A stretch of DNA of 64,000 nt from Bradyrhizobium sp. CIAT3101 (GTDB taxonomy: Bacteria > Pseudomonadota > Alphaproteobacteria > Rhizobiales > Xanthobacteraceae): NCBI RefSeq assembly GCF_029714945.1, contig NZ_CP121634.1, positions 1,757,001-1,821,000 of the forward strand. The letters are read 5' to 3'. How positions within the stretch are numbered: position 1 is the first letter of the stretch; each line of letters begins with the position of its first letter. Under the pieces are notes generated by a model. The model ran no database searches. It worked only from the letters and a program-made list of their open reading frames with translations, and had not been told where the DNA came from. Shown piece after piece: positions 56,273 through 64,000 of this stretch. Made by a program: the position numbers and the translations under genes.

Positions 56273-57082
56273 ATGGCGACGTATCTTGGCGGACTGGCGG
56301 CCATCGCGCTTTCGCTCGCGGTCCTGATGGCCTTCGCCTGGGTTGTACAGCAGCGCACCGGCAATTCCGGCTGGGTCGACACGATCTGGACCTTTGCCGT
56401 CGGGCTGGTCGGCGCCGGCAGCGCCCTGTGGCCGGTCGCAGGCGAGGGGCCCAATGAACGGCAATGGCTGGTTGCCGGCCTCGTCGCGGTCTGGTCGCTC
56501 CGGCTCGGCACCCACATCGCGATCCGCACCGCGGGGATCAAAGATGACCCCCGTTATGCCACCTTTGCCGCGGAGTGGGGGCTCAATGCCCCGCGGCGGA
56601 TGTTCATCTTCCTGCAGAACCAGGCGCTGGGCTCGGTGCCCCTGGTGTTTTCGATTTTTGTCGCCGCGCACGTCCCTGTATCAGCCTTGCGGATCCAGGA
56701 CGTCCTGGGTGCCGCGATCCTGCTGATCGGGATCGCGGGCGAGGCGCAGGCCGATGCGCAGTTGCGCCGCTTCCGCCGCGACCCCGCCAATCACGGCAAG
56801 GTCTGCGATGCCGGGCTGTGGCGCTGGTCGCGCCATCCCAATTATTTTTTCGAATGGTTCGGCTGGCTCGCCTATCCCGTGATCGGACTTGCGGCCGGCT
56901 ATCCCTGGGGCTGGGCCAGCCTGCTCGCACCCATCTTCATGTACTGGATCCTGGTCCACGTCACCGGCATCCCGCCGCTGGAAGCGCAGATGCTGCGGTC
57001 GCGCGGCGAGCGCTACCGCGCCTATCAATCCCGAACCAGCATGTTCTTTCCGTTGCCACCGAGAGAGGGAATGGCCGCATGA
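56273..57082 (+). CDS. DUF1295 membrane protein (steroid 5-alpha-reductase-like)
   Basis: The protein is about 269 residues with six or more membrane segments and the DUF1295 features: VQQRTGNSGWVDTIW near the start, then FRRDPANHGKVCDAGLWRWS and HPNYFFEWFGW. The HPNY motif is shared with steroid reductases and isoprenylcysteine methyltransferases. The ATG at 56273 is chosen over a non-ATG start at 56213. The stop overlaps the ATG of the cyclopropane synthase gene (ATGA), so the two act together, probably in lipid modification. Confidence 0.9.
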   Translation: MATYLGGLAAIALSLAVLMAFAWVVQQRTGNSGWVDTIWTFAVGLVGAGSALWPVAGEGPNERQWLVAGLVAVWSLRLGTHIAIRTAGIKDDPRYATFAAEWGLNAPRRMFIFLQNQALGSVPLVFSIFVAAHVPVSALRIQDVLGAAILLIGIAGEAQADAQLRRFRRDPANHGKVCDAGLWRWSRHPNYFFEWFGWLAYPVIGLAAGYPWGWASLLAPIFMYWILVHVTGIPPLEAQMLRSRGERYRAYQSRTSMFFPLPPREGMAA

Positions 57083-58107
57083 GCGTCGTGTCCACGATCA
57101 TCGGGACTGCCGAACGCGTGCCGCTGCCGGATCTCGTGGTCCGCGCCGCCATCCAGCGCCTGTGCTCGCGCACCGCAACGCGTCTCGCCGCGCATACGGC
57201 GGCCGACGATGCCGCCTTCGCCGGACGGATGATGATGCGGCCGATCGCCGAACATACCGACGCTGCCAACACCCAGCACTACGAGGTGCCGCAAAGCTTC
57301 TTCGCGCAGGTGCTGGGCCCGAATCGCAAATACTCCTCCTGCTTCTACAAGACCGAAGCGACGACGCTGCAGGAGGCCGAGGAGGAAGCGTTGCGCCAGA
57401 CGGTCGAGCATGCCGGCCTCGCCGACGGGCAGACCATCCTCGAGCTCGGCTGCGGCTGGGGCTCGCTGTCGCTGTGGATCGCCCGGCAGTTTCCGCATGC
57501 CAGGGTGACCGCGGTGTCGAACTCGCAATCGCAGCGCGCCTATATCGAGGACATCGCGCAGAGCCGTGGGCTCTTGAACCTGCGCGTCGTCACATCAGAC
57601 ATGAACGTGTTCGCGCCGGACGGCCAGTTCGACCGCATCGTCTCGGTCGAGATGTTCGAGCACATGATGAACTGGCGTAAGCTGATGACCCGTGCGCGCG
57701 CATGGCTTGCGCCGGAGGGGCGCTTCTTCATGCACATCTTCACCCATCGCACGGGCTCCTATGCGTTCGACCGCGCCAATCGCGAAGACTGGATCGCCCA
57801 GCACTTCTTCACCGGCGGCGTGATGCCGAGCCATCAGCTCATCCGGCAATATGCCGACATCTTCGCGATCGAGAAGGAATGGTGCTGGAGCGGTACGCAT
57901 TATCAGCGCACCGCGAACGACTGGCTGGCGAATTTCGACGCACATCGCGACGCGATCGAAGCCGCCTTGCGCAACGTCTATGGCGACGAGACCTATTTGT
58001 GGATGCGGCGCTGGCGCTGGTTCTTCCTCGCCACCGCCGGTTTGTTCGGCTGCGCCGACGGAACGGAGTGGGGCGTCAGCCACTATCGGATGAAGGCGGC
58101 GGTGTAG
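57079..58107 (+). CDS. Cyclopropane-fatty-acyl-phospholipid synthase family methyltransferase
   Basis: The SAM-dependent enzyme has 342 residues: an N-terminal region (about 1-70), NTQHYEVPQSFFAQVLGPNR, the SAM-binding LELGCGWGSLSLWIARQFP near residue 120, and SVEMFEHMMNW. It belongs to the CFA synthase superfamily, which adds methylene or methyl groups to unsaturated acyl chains. The ATG at 57079 overlaps the DUF1295 stop; a longer frame extending to 56575 is a shadow over DUF1295. The coupling with DUF1295 suggests a specific branched or methylated lipid. Confidence 0.92.
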   Translation: MSVVSTIIGTAERVPLPDLVVRAAIQRLCSRTATRLAAHTAADDAAFAGRMMMRPIAEHTDAANTQHYEVPQSFFAQVLGPNRKYSSCFYKTEATTLQEAEEEALRQTVEHAGLADGQTILELGCGWGSLSLWIARQFPHARVTAVSNSQSQRAYIEDIAQSRGLLNLRVVTSDMNVFAPDGQFDRIVSVEMFEHMMNWRKLMTRARAWLAPEGRFFMHIFTHRTGSYAFDRANREDWIAQHFFTGGVMPSHQLIRQYADIFAIEKEWCWSGTHYQRTANDWLANFDAHRDAIEAALRNVYGDETYLWMRRWRWFFLATAGLFGCADGTEWGVSHYRMKAAV

Positions 58108-58726
58108 TCCGGGCCTACCTAAGTATGGTCGCGCAATACCTGCGCGCAATGGCCCGACCAGGTCCTCGGTGTTACCGATACATCCACGGTGAACAGCAAC
58201 GGAACCGGCCTCCGAGCCGGCAGTTGCGGGACAAGGCCGGCGGCGTAGCGCCCACTGGCCTTATCTCCCGATTGAGCCGCGCTTTGCCGCTCAATTGATG
58301 CTTACGGCCACAGCTGGTGCAGCGAGTACGCCATGAGAAACATCGCCGATCTCCTCATGTGGTTCTGGCAGGGCAGCCGGCCCGCATCCCATACTCAGGT
58401 TGCGGCCATGGCTGAAAACCAGGATCGATCCAGCATGGCTGATTTCGTTCGGATCCTGCAGGCTTACGATCAAGCCCAGTGACTCGCTGTCATTGCGATG
58501 TTCTGTCGCAGCGTGCCGCGATGGAACCGGACTCACAATCTGGTGAGTCGCAAAAATCAGCCTGAACTCAGCGCCATAGCGCGTGTGACATTGAGCCGCC
58601 CGCGCGATGCGTTGCGTCGCAGCAAGTCCATTCTATTTTGATCGCATCAGCCGCGCAGTCATTGCCCAGAACGGGCGTTGCGCGCGACGCGTGATCAGTT
58701 TCAACAATTTTGGGGCACCCCACTTC
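58108..58726. other. Long intergenic region before the RND operon
   Basis: In 619 bases I see four things: an EcfG-like GGAAC (58201-58205) with AGTT 16 bases later (weak -10); a hairpin ATTGAGC/GCTCAAT (58271-58277 and 58289-58295); a possible small gene (58333-58482); and a perfect dyad GACTCAC/GTGAGTC (58530-58536 and 58543-58549) that could be an operator for the RND genes. The rest shows no recognisable signal. Confidence 0.55.
58333..58482 (+). CDS. Possible 49-residue small protein
   Basis: The reading frame begins MRNIADLLMWFWQGSRPASH and ends FVRILQAYDQAQ. AGCGAG lies six bases before the ATG. It is hydrophobic near the start but not a clear membrane helix. No family is recognised. 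The weak EcfG-like site at 58201 lies about 110 bases upstream. It may be a real small gene or chance. Confidence 0.35.
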   Translation: MRNIADLLMWFWQGSRPASHTQVAAMAENQDRSSMADFVRILQAYDQAQ

Positions 58727-59920
58727 ATGTCAGGACTTCGAGCGCGATCGGCATGCGTTGCAATGATGCTCGCGGCCCTTGCGCCGCTGCTAGGCGCTTG
58801 CGACGAATCTTCTTCCGCCGTTGCCACTGCCCAAACCTCTGAACCCGATGTCAGCATCGTCACCGTCAAGCCGCAACCGCGCGCCGTGGTACGCGAGCTG
58901 CCGGGCCGGATCTCGCCGACGCGCGTCGCCGAGGTGCGGCCGCGCGTGTCGGGCATCGTGGTCGAGCGGCTGTTCCGCCAGGGCAGCGAGGTGAAGGCGG
59001 GCGATGCGCTCTATCGCATCGATCCGCGCCCGTTCGAGGTCGAGGTGATGGCCAACGACGCGGCGGTCGACAAGGCCGAGGCGGCGTTGATGCAGGCGCA
59101 GCAGCAGGCGCGGCGCATCGCGACGCTGACCAGTCAGCGCGCCGCGCCCGAAGCCGAGAACGAAAAGACCATCGCCGCCGAGCGCCAGGCGCAGGCCGAC
59201 GTCGAGGGCCGCAAGGCCGACCTCGCGCGCGCCAAGCTCAATCTCGATTATGCGACCGTGCGCGCGCCGATCGACGGCGTGGTCGGTGCCGCGCTGGTCA
59301 GCGAGGGCGCGCTCGTGGTGCAGAACGAGACCAATCTCGCCACCGTGCAGCAGCTCGATCCGATCTATGCGGACTTCACCCAGTCGGTGACCGAGCTCAA
59401 CCAGCTGCGCCGCGCTTTCGAAAGCGGCGACCTCGATCGCATCGCGGCCGATGCCGTCAAGGTGCGCCTCGTGCTCGACGACAACACCATCTATGCGCTC
59501 GACGGCAAGCTGCTGTTCTCCGAGGCCAAGGTCGACGCCCATACCGGCCAGGTGACGCTGCGCGGCGAATTCCGCAATCCCAAGCGCGAGCTGCTGCCGG
59601 GCATGTATGTCCGCGTCCGCCTCGATCAGGGCCTCGATTCCGACGCGATCGCGGTGCCGCAGCAGGCGGTCCAGCGCAATGGCGGTGGCGGCAGCGAGGT
59701 GTTCGTCGTCAAGGACGACAACCGCATCGCGGTGCAGCCGGTGCGCACCGGCTCGGTGCAGGACGGCGTCTGGTTCGTCACCGACGGCCTGAAGGCCGGC
59801 GACAAGGTCGTGGTCGAAGGCTTCCAGAAATTTGCGGCCGGCGACAAGGTCAAGCCGCAATCCTGGTCCGAAGCCGAGGCGAGCGCGGACAACCGGCACG
59901 CCCTCAAGGCCGCGCGGTAA
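58727..59920 (+). CDS. RND efflux periplasmic adaptor lipoprotein (AcrA/MexA type)
   Basis: The membrane-fusion protein has about 397 residues with a lipoprotein signal ending LAPLLGAC (Cys25), then biotinyl-lipoyl-like halves RISPTRVAEVRPRVSGIVVE and LDYATVRAPIDGVVGAALVS around a coiled hairpin (about 100-170), and a beta-barrel end. It links the AcrB-like pump, encoded 6 bases downstream, to an outer-membrane channel that is not encoded here. The ATG at 58727 gives the lipoprotein signal; a frame from 58607 is longer but has no signal. Substrates unknown. Confidence 0.94.
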   Translation: MSGLRARSACVAMMLAALAPLLGACDESSSAVATAQTSEPDVSIVTVKPQPRAVVRELPGRISPTRVAEVRPRVSGIVVERLFRQGSEVKAGDALYRIDPRPFEVEVMANDAAVDKAEAALMQAQQQARRIATLTSQRAAPEAENEKTIAAERQAQADVEGRKADLARAKLNLDYATVRAPIDGVVGAALVSEGALVVQNETNLATVQQLDPIYADFTQSVTELNQLRRAFESGDLDRIAADAVKVRLVLDDNTIYALDGKLLFSEAKVDAHTGQVTLRGEFRNPKRELLPGMYVRVRLDQGLDSDAIAVPQQAVQRNGGGGSEVFVVKDDNRIAVQPVRTGSVQDGVWFVTDGLKAGDKVVVEGFQKFAAGDKVKPQSWSEAEASADNRHALKAAR

Positions 59921-59926
59921 CGCACC

Positions 59927-62900
59927 ATGGCGAGCTTCTTCATCGACAGGCCGATCTTCGCCTGGGTCGTCGCGCTGTTCATCTGTCTGATCGGCGCGAT
60001 CTCGGTCCCGCTGTTGCCGATCGCGCAATATCCGATCATCGCGCCGCCCTCGATCTCGATCTCGACGAGCTACCCGGGCGCGTCGCCGGAAAACCTCTAC
60101 AACAGCGTCACCCGCCTGATCGAGGAGGAGCTCAACGGCGCCTCCGGCATCCTCAATTTCGAATCGACCAGCGATTCGCTCGGCCAGGTCGAGATCATCG
60201 CCAATTTCCAGCCGGGCACCGATACCAGCGCGGCGTCCGTCGAGGTGCAGAACCGCATCAAGCGCGTCGAGGCGCGGCTGCCGCGCGCGGTGATCCAGCA
60301 GGGCATCCTGATCGAGGAAGCCTCGAGCGCGGTGCTGCAGATCATCACGCTGAACTCGACCGACGGCAGCCTCGACGAGGTCGGCCTCGGCGACTTCATG
60401 ATCCGCAACGTGCTCGGCGAAATCCGCCGCATCCCCGGCGTCGGCCGCGCCACGCTCTATTCGACCGAACGCAGTCTTCGTGTGTGGGTCGATCCGGCCA
60501 AGCTGGTCGGCTACGGGCTGACCGCCGACGACGTCAACAAGGCGATCGCCGCACAGAACGCGCAGGTCGCCTCGGGCAGCATCGGTGCGGAGCCGTCGAC
60601 GGACAGCCAGCGCACCTCCGCGCTGGTGCTGGTCAAGGGCCAGCTGTCGTCGCCGGACGAGTTCGGCGCCATCATCCTGCGCGCCAATGCCGATGGTTCG
60701 ACCGTGCGGCTGCGCGACGTCGCGCGCGTCGAGGTCGGCGGTCTCAGCTACCAGTTCAACACCCGCCTGAACGGCAAGCCGACGGCCGGTCTCTCCGTGC
60801 TGATGTCGCCGACCGGCAATGCGCTTGCGACCGCGAGCGCGGTCGAGGAGAAGATGAAGGAGCTGTCGCGCTTCTTCCCGGCCAACATCTCCTACGAGAT
60901 TCCCTACAACATCACGCCGGTGGTCGAGGCCTCGATCAAGAAGGTGCTGACGACGCTGGTCGAAGCCGTGGTGCTGGTGTTCGTGGTGATGTTCCTGTTC
61001 CTGCAGAACATCCGCTACACCATCATTCCGACCATCGTGGTGCCGGTGGCGCTGCTGGGCGCCTGTACCACGCTGCTGCTCGCCGGCTACTCCATCAACA
61101 TGCTCTCGATGTTCGGCATGGTGCTCGCCGTCGGCATCCTCGTCGACGACGCCATCGTCGTGGTCGAGAACGTCGAGCGCATCATGACCGAGGAGGGCCT
61201 GCCGCCGAAGGAAGCGACGCGGAAGGCGATGTCGCAGATCTCCGGCGCCATCATCGGCATCACGCTGGTGCTGATGGCCGTGTTCGTGCCGATGGCGTTC
61301 TTCCCGGGCTCGGTCGGCATCATCTACCGCCAGTTCTCGGTGACCATGGTCGCGGCGATCGGCTTCTCCGCCTTCCTCGCGCTGTCGCTGACGCCGGCGC
61401 TGTGCGCGACCCTGCTCAAGCCCGTCGCGGCCGGCCACGGTCACGCCAAGAGAGGCGTGTTCGGCTGGTTCAACCGCATGCTCGAGGGCAGCAAGGAGGG
61501 TTATTCCCGCACGGTCGGCTTCTCGCTGAAGCGCACCGGACGTTTGATGCTGGTCTATGTCGCGCTGCTCGCCGGCCTGTCCTGGGCCTTCGTCAATCTC
61601 CCGGGCGGCTTCCTGCCGGTCGACGACCAGGGCTTCGTCACCACCGACGTCCAGACGCCGTCGGATTCGTCCTACGGCCGCACCGAGGCGGTGATCGAGA
61701 AGGTCGAAAAATATCTGGCGCAGCGCCCGGGTGTCGACAACGTCACCTTCCTCACCGGCTTCAGCTTCTCCGGCCAGGGCATGAACACCGCGCAGGCCTT
61801 CATCACGCTGAAGGACTGGTCGGAGCGTGGACCGAACGAATCCGCGGCTGCTGTTGTCAACGACATCAACCGCGATCTGGGGTCGTCGATCCGCGACGCC
61901 AAGATCTCGGCGCTGCAGCCGCCGCCGATCGACAATCTCGGCAACTCCTCCGGCTTCTCGTTCCGTCTGCAGGATCGCGGCCAGAAGGGCTATCCGGCCC
62001 TGATGCGCGCCGCCGACCAGTTGATCGCGCAAGCCAATGCCAGCCCGGTGTTGCAGAAGGTCTATATCGAGGGCCTGCCCGAGGCCGGCGTGGTCAATCT
62101 CGTGATCGACCGCGAGAAGGCCGGCGCCTTCGGCGTCACCTTCGAGGACATCAACAACACGATCTCGACCAATCTCGGCTCGAACTACATCAACGACTTC
62201 CCGAATCGCGGCCGCATGCAGCGCGTCGTGGTGCAGGCCGACAGCCGCGACCGCATGAGGACCGAGGACATCCTCAACTACAACGTCAAGAACTCCCACG
62301 GCCAGCTGGTGCCGTTCTCCTCCTTCGCGACGGTTGAATGGTCGCGCGGTCCGACGCAGATCGCGGGCTTCAACTACTATCCGGCCGTGCGCATCTCGGG
62401 CGAAGCCAGGCCCGGCTTCACCTCGGGCGATGCGATCGCCGAGATGGAGCGGCTCGCCGGACAACTGCCGCGCGGCTTCGGCTACGAATGGACCGGACAG
62501 TCGCTCCAGGAAAAGCTGTCGGGCTCGCAGGCCCCGTTCCTGCTCGCCCTCTCCGTGTTCGTGGTGTTCCTGTGTCTGGCCGCGCTCTATGAGAGCTGGA
62601 CCATTCCGCTTGCGGTGCTGCTCACCGTGCCACTCGGCATCGTCGGCGCGGTGGTGGCGGCCATGCTGCGCGGTCTGCCTAACGACGTCTATTTCACCGT
62701 CGGCCTGATCACGATCATTGGCCTTGCGGCCAAGGACGCCATCCTGATCATCGAGTTCGCCAAGGATCTGCGCAAGGAGGGCAAGCCGCTGGTGGAAGCC
62801 ACCATCGAAGCCTGCCGCCTGCGCTTCCGCCCGATCCTGATGACGGGTCTCGCCTTCATCTGCGGCGTGCTGCCGATGGCGATCGCTCACGGTGCCGGCG

Positions 62901-63082
62901 GCGCCAGCCAGCAGGCGCTGGGCTCCGTCGTGATGGGCGGCATGATCGCGGTGGTGATCCTGGCGCTACTGATGGTGCCGGTGTTCTTCGTCTCGGTGCA
63001 GCGCGTGCTGGCGGGTGACCGGGAGCCGAAGGTCGCGAAGGACGGCGGGGCGTATGGCCCGCCGGCGCCGGTGAAGCCATAG
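59927..63082 (+). CDS. RND efflux pump inner-membrane protein (AcrB/MexB type, HAE1)
   Basis: The proton/drug antiporter has 1051 residues and the HAE1 start MASFFIDRPIFAWVVALFIC, twelve membrane segments and two large periplasmic loops. The proton-relay motif in TM4 is intact: GILVDDAIVVVENVERIM, with the paired Asp residues. The second-half IGLAAKDAILIIEFAKDLR matches TM10 of AcrB. It trimerises and exports hydrophobic compounds through the adaptor encoded upstream. A short family C repeat begins 8 bases after the stop. Confidence 0.97.
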   Translation: MASFFIDRPIFAWVVALFICLIGAISVPLLPIAQYPIIAPPSISISTSYPGASPENLYNSVTRLIEEELNGASGILNFESTSDSLGQVEIIANFQPGTDTSAASVEVQNRIKRVEARLPRAVIQQGILIEEASSAVLQIITLNSTDGSLDEVGLGDFMIRNVLGEIRRIPGVGRATLYSTERSLRVWVDPAKLVGYGLTADDVNKAIAAQNAQVASGSIGAEPSTDSQRTSALVLVKGQLSSPDEFGAIILRANADGSTVRLRDVARVEVGGLSYQFNTRLNGKPTAGLSVLMSPTGNALATASAVEEKMKELSRFFPANISYEIPYNITPVVEASIKKVLTTLVEAVVLVFVVMFLFLQNIRYTIIPTIVVPVALLGACTTLLLAGYSINMLSMFGMVLAVGILVDDAIVVVENVERIMTEEGLPPKEATRKAMSQISGAIIGITLVLMAVFVPMAFFPGSVGIIYRQFSVTMVAAIGFSAFLALSLTPALCATLLKPVAAGHGHAKRGVFGWFNRMLEGSKEGYSRTVGFSLKRTGRLMLVYVALLAGLSWAFVNLPGGFLPVDDQGFVTTDVQTPSDSSYGRTEAVIEKVEKYLAQRPGVDNVTFLTGFSFSGQGMNTAQAFITLKDWSERGPNESAAAVVNDINRDLGSSIRDAKISALQPPPIDNLGNSSGFSFRLQDRGQKGYPALMRAADQLIAQANASPVLQKVYIEGLPEAGVVNLVIDREKAGAFGVTFEDINNTISTNLGSNYINDFPNRGRMQRVVVQADSRDRMRTEDILNYNVKNSHGQLVPFSSFATVEWSRGPTQIAGFNYYPAVRISGEARPGFTSGDAIAEMERLAGQLPRGFGYEWTGQSLQEKLSGSQAPFLLALSVFVVFLCLAALYESWTIPLAVLLTVPLGIVGAVVAAMLRGLPNDVYFTVGLITIIGLAAKDAILIIEFAKDLRKEGKPLVEATIEACRLRFRPILMTGLAFICGVLPMAIAHGAGGASQQALGSVVMGGMIAVVILALLMVPVFFVSVQRVLAGDREPKVAKDGGAYGPPAPVKP

Positions 63083-63089
63083 GGCACTC

Positions 63090-63130
63090 GTCATTCCGGG
63101 CACGCGCCAAGAGGCGCACCCCGGAATGAC
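63090..63130. repeat. Short palindromic repeat, family C
   Basis: GTCATTCCGGG and CCCCGGAATGAC with AGAGGCG-type interior form a single hairpin directly after the RND operon. It looks like one arm pair of the longer copy at 38428-38552 and may serve as a terminator. Confidence 0.8.
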
Positions 63131-63158
63131 AAGCGGAGCACTTGCCTTCCCAAGTTGG

Positions 63159-63220
63159 TCAATCCAGACTACACCTCTGGATTGAAGGCATGTGTAGTCG
63201 CACTGCGCCGCGACTGCACA
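63159..63220. promoter_or_regulatory. Two adjacent dyads before the AAA ATPase gene
   Basis: TCAATCCAG (63159-63167) / CTGGATTGA (63177-63185) is a perfect 9-bp dyad. TGTGTAGTCGC (63191-63201) / GCGACTGCACA (63210-63220) is an 11-bp dyad with one mismatch. They lie 25-86 bases before the ATPase start and could be operators or an attenuator. Confidence 0.5.
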
Positions 63221-63244
63221 CGGCCTGCCGATTGAGAGCATGTG

Positions 63245-64000
63245 ATGCGTCCGACCGACATTGCGATCTCGAACTATCGCTCCATCCGCCGGCTCTCCCT
63301 ACCAATTCACCCCCTGTCCGTGTTTGTGGGCGAGAACGGCGTCGGCAAATCCAACCTCTACAAGTCCTTGTCGCTGTTGCGCGACGCGGCAACCGGGCGG
63401 ATCACGCGGACGATCGCCGACGAAGGCGGATTGAATTCGGTCTGCTGGTCCGGCGTTCGCAAACGCGGCGAAGATGGGCGACTGCGGTTGTCGGCCAAAT
63501 TCGACCGTCTCAAATATTCGATCGAGATCGGATTTCCCGGTCCCCTCGAGGCGGCGTTTTCCGGCGAGCCGATGATCAAGGCCGAGAGTATCGAGGCGGA
63601 GCAGGGCAAGCGAACGGTTTTGCTGATGGAGCGGAAGAATTCGCTTGTCAGCGTCCGCAGCGACAGCGGCGCATGGAGCAGCCACAAGGACGCGGTGCTG
63701 CCGTCCGAGACGGCGCTTGCCGGCTTTGCAGATGGCAAGGAATGCCCGGAAATCGATCTGATCAGAAACGCCATGCTGGGCTGGCGCTTCTATCACGACT
63801 TTCGCACCGATCCGGCGTCGCCGATACGAAAGCCGTGTCTGGCGATCACGACGCCGTCGCTCAGTGCCGATGGGACCGATTTGGCCGCGGCGCTGGCGAC
63901 GCTCTATACAATCAGGGAAGACGCCGTCGACCTGCAGGACGCAATCGAGGATGCATTTCCAGGCGCTGAGCTCCGTGCATGGGAGCAAAATGGCTTGTGT
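63245..64000 (+). CDS. AAA-family ATPase (partial, runs off the window)
   Basis: The first 252 residues are present and the frame is open to the end. The start MRPTDIAISNYRSIRRLSL is followed by Walker A VFVGENGVGKSNLYKSL near residue 30, the layout of RecF/SMC-type ATPases of the AAA_15/AAA_21 group (COG4637-like). The signature and Walker B motifs lie beyond the window. Such proteins occur as lone housekeeping-type ATPases and in phage defence; nothing here decides. A GTG two bases earlier is out of frame; the ATG at 63245 is the natural start. Confidence 0.85.
   Translation, partial: MRPTDIAISNYRSIRRLSLPIHPLSVFVGENGVGKSNLYKSLSLLRDAATGRITRTIADEGGLNSVCWSGVRKRGEDGRLRLSAKFDRLKYSIEIGFPGPLEAAFSGEPMIKAESIEAEQGKRTVLLMERKNSLVSVRSDSGAWSSHKDAVLPSETALAGFADGKECPEIDLIRNAMLGWRFYHDFRTDPASPIRKPCLAITTPSLSADGTDLAAALATLYTIREDAVDLQDAIEDAFPGAELRAWEQNGLC

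Noticed and set aside
56575..57078. An N-terminal extension fusing sequence to the cyclopropane synthase
   Set aside because: It overlaps the whole second half of the DUF1295 gene in another frame, and the ATG at 57079 has normal coupling to the DUF1295 stop.
58790..62890. A 1366-codon open frame antisense to the RND operon
   Set aside because: High GC leaves antisense frames open. Its product is rich in Arg, Asp, His and Gln with no domain, and the sense strand carries two clear RND genes.

Overview
The window is high-GC alphaproteobacterial DNA, most likely from Bradyrhizobium or a very close relative. That is inferred from gene content (CysNC fusion, DUF2849 and DUF934 inside the sulfite-reduction operon, an RcdA-type DUF1465 protein, DUF1192 beside a PIG3-type oxidoreductase), from the many short palindromic intergenic repeats, and from EcfG-type promoters. 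It reads as ordinary chromosome. I saw no tRNA, rRNA, CRISPR array, insertion sequence or prophage.

Layout. 1-1.5 kb: end of a urease operon (ureF, ureG). 1.7-5.3 kb: a sensor kinase with a damaged ATP-binding motif, a TetR regulator and an OpgC-type membrane acyltransferase. 5.5-9.3 kb: an envelope and stress group (small membrane protein, DUF883 protein, AI-2E/PerM-type permease, L,D-transpeptidase, DUF2865 protein), three of them behind promoters that match the EcfG general-stress consensus exactly. 9.3-13.6 kb: two tandem paralogous chemoreceptors. 13.9-16.3 kb: a 51-residue membrane protein with its own EcfG promoter, then malate synthase G. 16.6-28.1 kb: a nearly complete assimilatory sulfate system: cysD-cysNC, divergent from cysG-DUF2849-cysI-DUF934-cysH, followed by sulfate importer sbp-cysT-cysW-cysA. 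28.2-35.2 kb: CAP lipoprotein, patatin-bdhA pair, TauE/SafE permease, polysaccharide flippase, orphan DsbD N-domain protein, YqgE. 35.4-38.4 kb: TauD-type dioxygenase, two SDR enzymes and a CsbD-like stress protein. 38.6-49.5 kb: a degenerate SGNH (DUF459) protein, lytic transglycosylase, galU, a diguanylate cyclase, a GGDEF-EAL protein and a quinone oxidoreductase. 49.5-56.1 kb: a candidate small RNA, rcdA, rpmE, an ABC exporter and a MotA/MotB-like pair. 56.3-63.1 kb: DUF1295 protein with cyclopropane synthase, and an RND efflux pair. The window ends inside an AAA ATPase gene.

How it fits together. Sulfate is imported (Sbp-CysTWA), activated (CysD-CysNC), reduced as APS (CysH, which has an Fe-S cysteine set) and then as sulfite (CysI with siroheme from CysG). 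The kinase domain of CysNC is therefore probably for PAPS-dependent sulfation rather than for assimilation. The stress-type promoters link five small envelope-associated transcription units into a likely general-stress regulon.

The most interesting items are the EcfG promoter set, a promoter-hairpins-terminator unit at 49.76-49.90 kb that looks like an unannotated trans-acting small RNA with exposed anti-Shine-Dalgarno motifs, the loss of catalytic residues in the DUF459 and HWE-kinase proteins, and at least six families of palindromic repeats, three copies of which carry the same internal 16-bp palindrome.
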